Source of the DNA: Pseudomonadota bacterium
Lineage (GTDB): Bacteria > Pseudomonadota > Alphaproteobacteria > Sphingomonadales > Sphingomonadaceae
Length of the DNA stretch: 5,673 nucleotides
Assembly: GCA_023386135.1 (NCBI GenBank)
Contig: JAEWKG010000049.1
Coordinates: 1-5,673, forward strand
Direction: 5' to 3'
The stretch's first letter is position 1; the number at the start of each line of letters is the position of its first letter. The position numbers were made by a program, and so were the translations under genes. This document shows positions 4,555 to 5,673 of this stretch, one piece after another. The notes beneath the pieces are model-generated. The model saw nothing but the letters and a program-made list of their open reading frames with translations, was not told the DNA's origin and ran no database searches.

Positions 4555-5673
4555 CTAGCTTTCGGCGCCGAGTGCCCGCCAGGCCAGCTCCGCGAACTCG
4601 CATAGCAGCGGGCGCGTATCGCGCGGGTCGATGATGTCCTCGACGTTGAAGCGCTCGGCGCTGCGGAAGGGGCTGGTGACCTTGGCCAGTCGCGCGCGGA
4701 TCGCATCGAGCTCGGCCGCGGGGTCCTCGGCCGCCTCGATCTCGGACTTGTAGGCGACTTCCAGCCCGCCGGCGATCGGCAGGCTGCCCCAGTCGCCCGA
4801 TGGCCAGCAGTAGCGGTACTGGTAGGTGTCAGCGTTGGACATCGCGGACCCCGCGATGCCGTAGGCGCGGCGCAGGACCACGCTCGCGAGCGGCACGGTC
4901 GCCTTGTAGACCGCGTTCATCGCCTGCACGCCGTAGCGGATGGTGCCGGCCAATTCGGCTTCACGGCCGATCATGAAGCCGGGGTTGTCGACCAGATGGA
5001 CGATCGGCAGGCGGAACAGGTCGGCGAGCTTGACCCAGCGTTCGACCTTCTCGCTGGTCTTGGCGTCCCACGATCCGCCGAGGTAGCTCGGGTCGCTGGC
5101 GAGGACCATCACCGGCCAGCCATCGAGCCGGGCGAGCGCGGTGATCGCCGCGCGGCCCCACATGCGGCCGATTTCGAATACGGTGCCCTTGTCGAACACC
5201 ATGTTGAGCGCGCGGCGCATCGAATAGACTTCTTTTTCGCCGCGCGGGACGAGCGAAAGAAGCGCTTGATCGCGGCGCTGAACAGGGTCGGAACACGCCG
5301 AACGCCTGGCGAGCTGTCCGACGTGTTCGGGCATGAACGACAGGAAGTGCCGCGCGCGGGCGAACGCCTCGGCCTCGCTCGCAACCTCGTCGTCGACCAC
5401 CCCGTTGCGGGTTTGGATGCCGCTGCCGCCGAGTGCTTCCTTGGCCTCCTCATGGTTGGCCGCGCCGCCCTTCCAGTCGTCGCCGAGCGCATCGACCACC
5501 GCCGGACCGGCGGCGAAGATCTGGCTCAATCTTTTGACCATCACCGAGTAGTGGCTGGCCGCGATCCGCGCCGCACCGAGCCCCGCGGTCGGCCCGAGCG
5601 ACAGCGCCACGACGGGCACGGTGTCCAAGTTCTTCACGACCTCGCCCCACATGTGCACCGCGGGGATGTAGGT
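4555..5673 (-). CDS. Acyl-CoA carboxylase beta (carboxyltransferase) subunit, 5' partial
   Basis: Biotin-dependent acyl-CoA carboxylases move CO2 from carboxybiotin to an acyl-CoA (acetyl-, propionyl-, methylcrotonyl- or geranyl-CoA) in the cytoplasm; this is the transferase subunit. 372 residues are visible; the frame remains open at the right edge, and the usual 510-540-residue length implies about 150 N-terminal residues are missing. Visible are the N-lobe segment LGPTAGLGAARIAASHY (about 5555-5598) of the first oxyanion hole, the lobe connector GIQTRNGVVDDEVASEAEAF, and the C-lobe core LVDNPGFMIGREAELAGT (about 4942-4995), matching the family pattern LVDxPGF-x-x-G. RRAYGIAGSAM (about 4840-4870) would form the second oxyanion hole. 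The C-terminus FRSAERFNVEDIIDPRDTRPLL is typical of these subunits. It differs from classical propionyl-CoA (PccB) and methylcrotonyl-CoA types in the connector and oxyanion loops, so the substrate is not assigned. A biotin carboxylase partner would be expected nearby, beyond the window. Confidence 0.88.
   Translation of the reverse strand, partial: TYIPAVHMWGEVVKNLDTVPVVALSLGPTAGLGAARIAASHYSVMVKRLSQIFAAGPAVVDALGDDWKGGAANHEEAKEALGGSGIQTRNGVVDDEVASEAEAFARARHFLSFMPEHVGQLARRSACSDPVQRRDQALLSLVPRGEKEVYSMRRALNMVFDKGTVFEIGRMWGRAAITALARLDGWPVMVLASDPSYLGGSWDAKTSEKVERWVKLADLFRLPIVHLVDNPGFMIGREAELAGTIRYGVQAMNAVYKATVPLASVVLRRAYGIAGSAMSNADTYQYRYCWPSGDWGSLPIAGGLEVAYKSEIEAAEDPAAELDAIRARLAKVTSPFRSAERFNVEDIIDPRDTRPLLCEFAELAWRALGAES

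Noticed and set aside
1..5673. Search for CRISPR repeats, tRNA or rRNA genes, insertion sequence ends, toxin-antitoxin pairs or a defence cassette.
   Set aside because: No regularly spaced repeats, RNA-gene signatures, transposase motifs or defence-type domains are visible; the genes are ordinary chromosomal types.

Overview
The window is high-GC (roughly two thirds G+C, with third codon positions almost all G or C) and densely packed. The gene content and protein style (Pgl, an Arg-rich small Nudix hydrolase, DinB, a Bcr/CflA-type transporter, a small signal-peptide protein ending in an acidic tail plus PVSS, and an acyl-CoA carboxylase beta subunit) suggest an alphaproteobacterium, most likely of the Sphingomonadales. 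This assignment rests on protein resemblance recalled from memory, not on a search.

Layout, left to right. (1) Positions 2-517, plus strand: the 3' part of a membrane protein that resembles the TMEM165/GDT1 (UPF0016) cation transporters but has degraded signature motifs. (2) 552-1172, plus: 6-phosphogluconolactonase. (3) 1169-1630, plus: a small Nudix hydrolase starting on a GTG that overlaps the pgl stop. These three genes are co-directional and probably co-transcribed. (4) 1627-2769, minus: DNA polymerase IV (DinB), whose stop codon overlaps the Nudix stop. (5) 2836-4107, plus: an MFS drug-efflux-type transporter divergent from dinB across a 66-bp gap that contains a perfect 12-bp palindrome. 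(6) 4108-4277: a relatively AT-richer leader with a possible promoter and an imperfect hairpin. (7) 4278-4508, plus: a 76-residue protein with a signal peptide and one C-terminal transmembrane segment. (8) 4517-4544: an 11-bp-stem hairpin between convergent genes, probably a shared terminator. (9) 4555-5673, minus: the C-terminal two thirds of a biotin-dependent acyl-CoA carboxylase carboxyltransferase subunit, running off the right edge.

The genes do not form one obvious system. Pgl belongs to the oxidative pentose phosphate / Entner-Doudoroff entry, the Nudix enzyme is a possible housecleaning phosphohydrolase, DinB is a translesion polymerase, the MFS protein is an exporter, and the carboxylase subunit belongs to acyl-CoA metabolism. 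I see no mobile element, CRISPR array, RNA gene, phage module or defence cassette. The points most worth a second look are the degenerate GDT1-like motifs, the tiny exported membrane protein with its structured leader, and the palindrome between dinB and the transporter.
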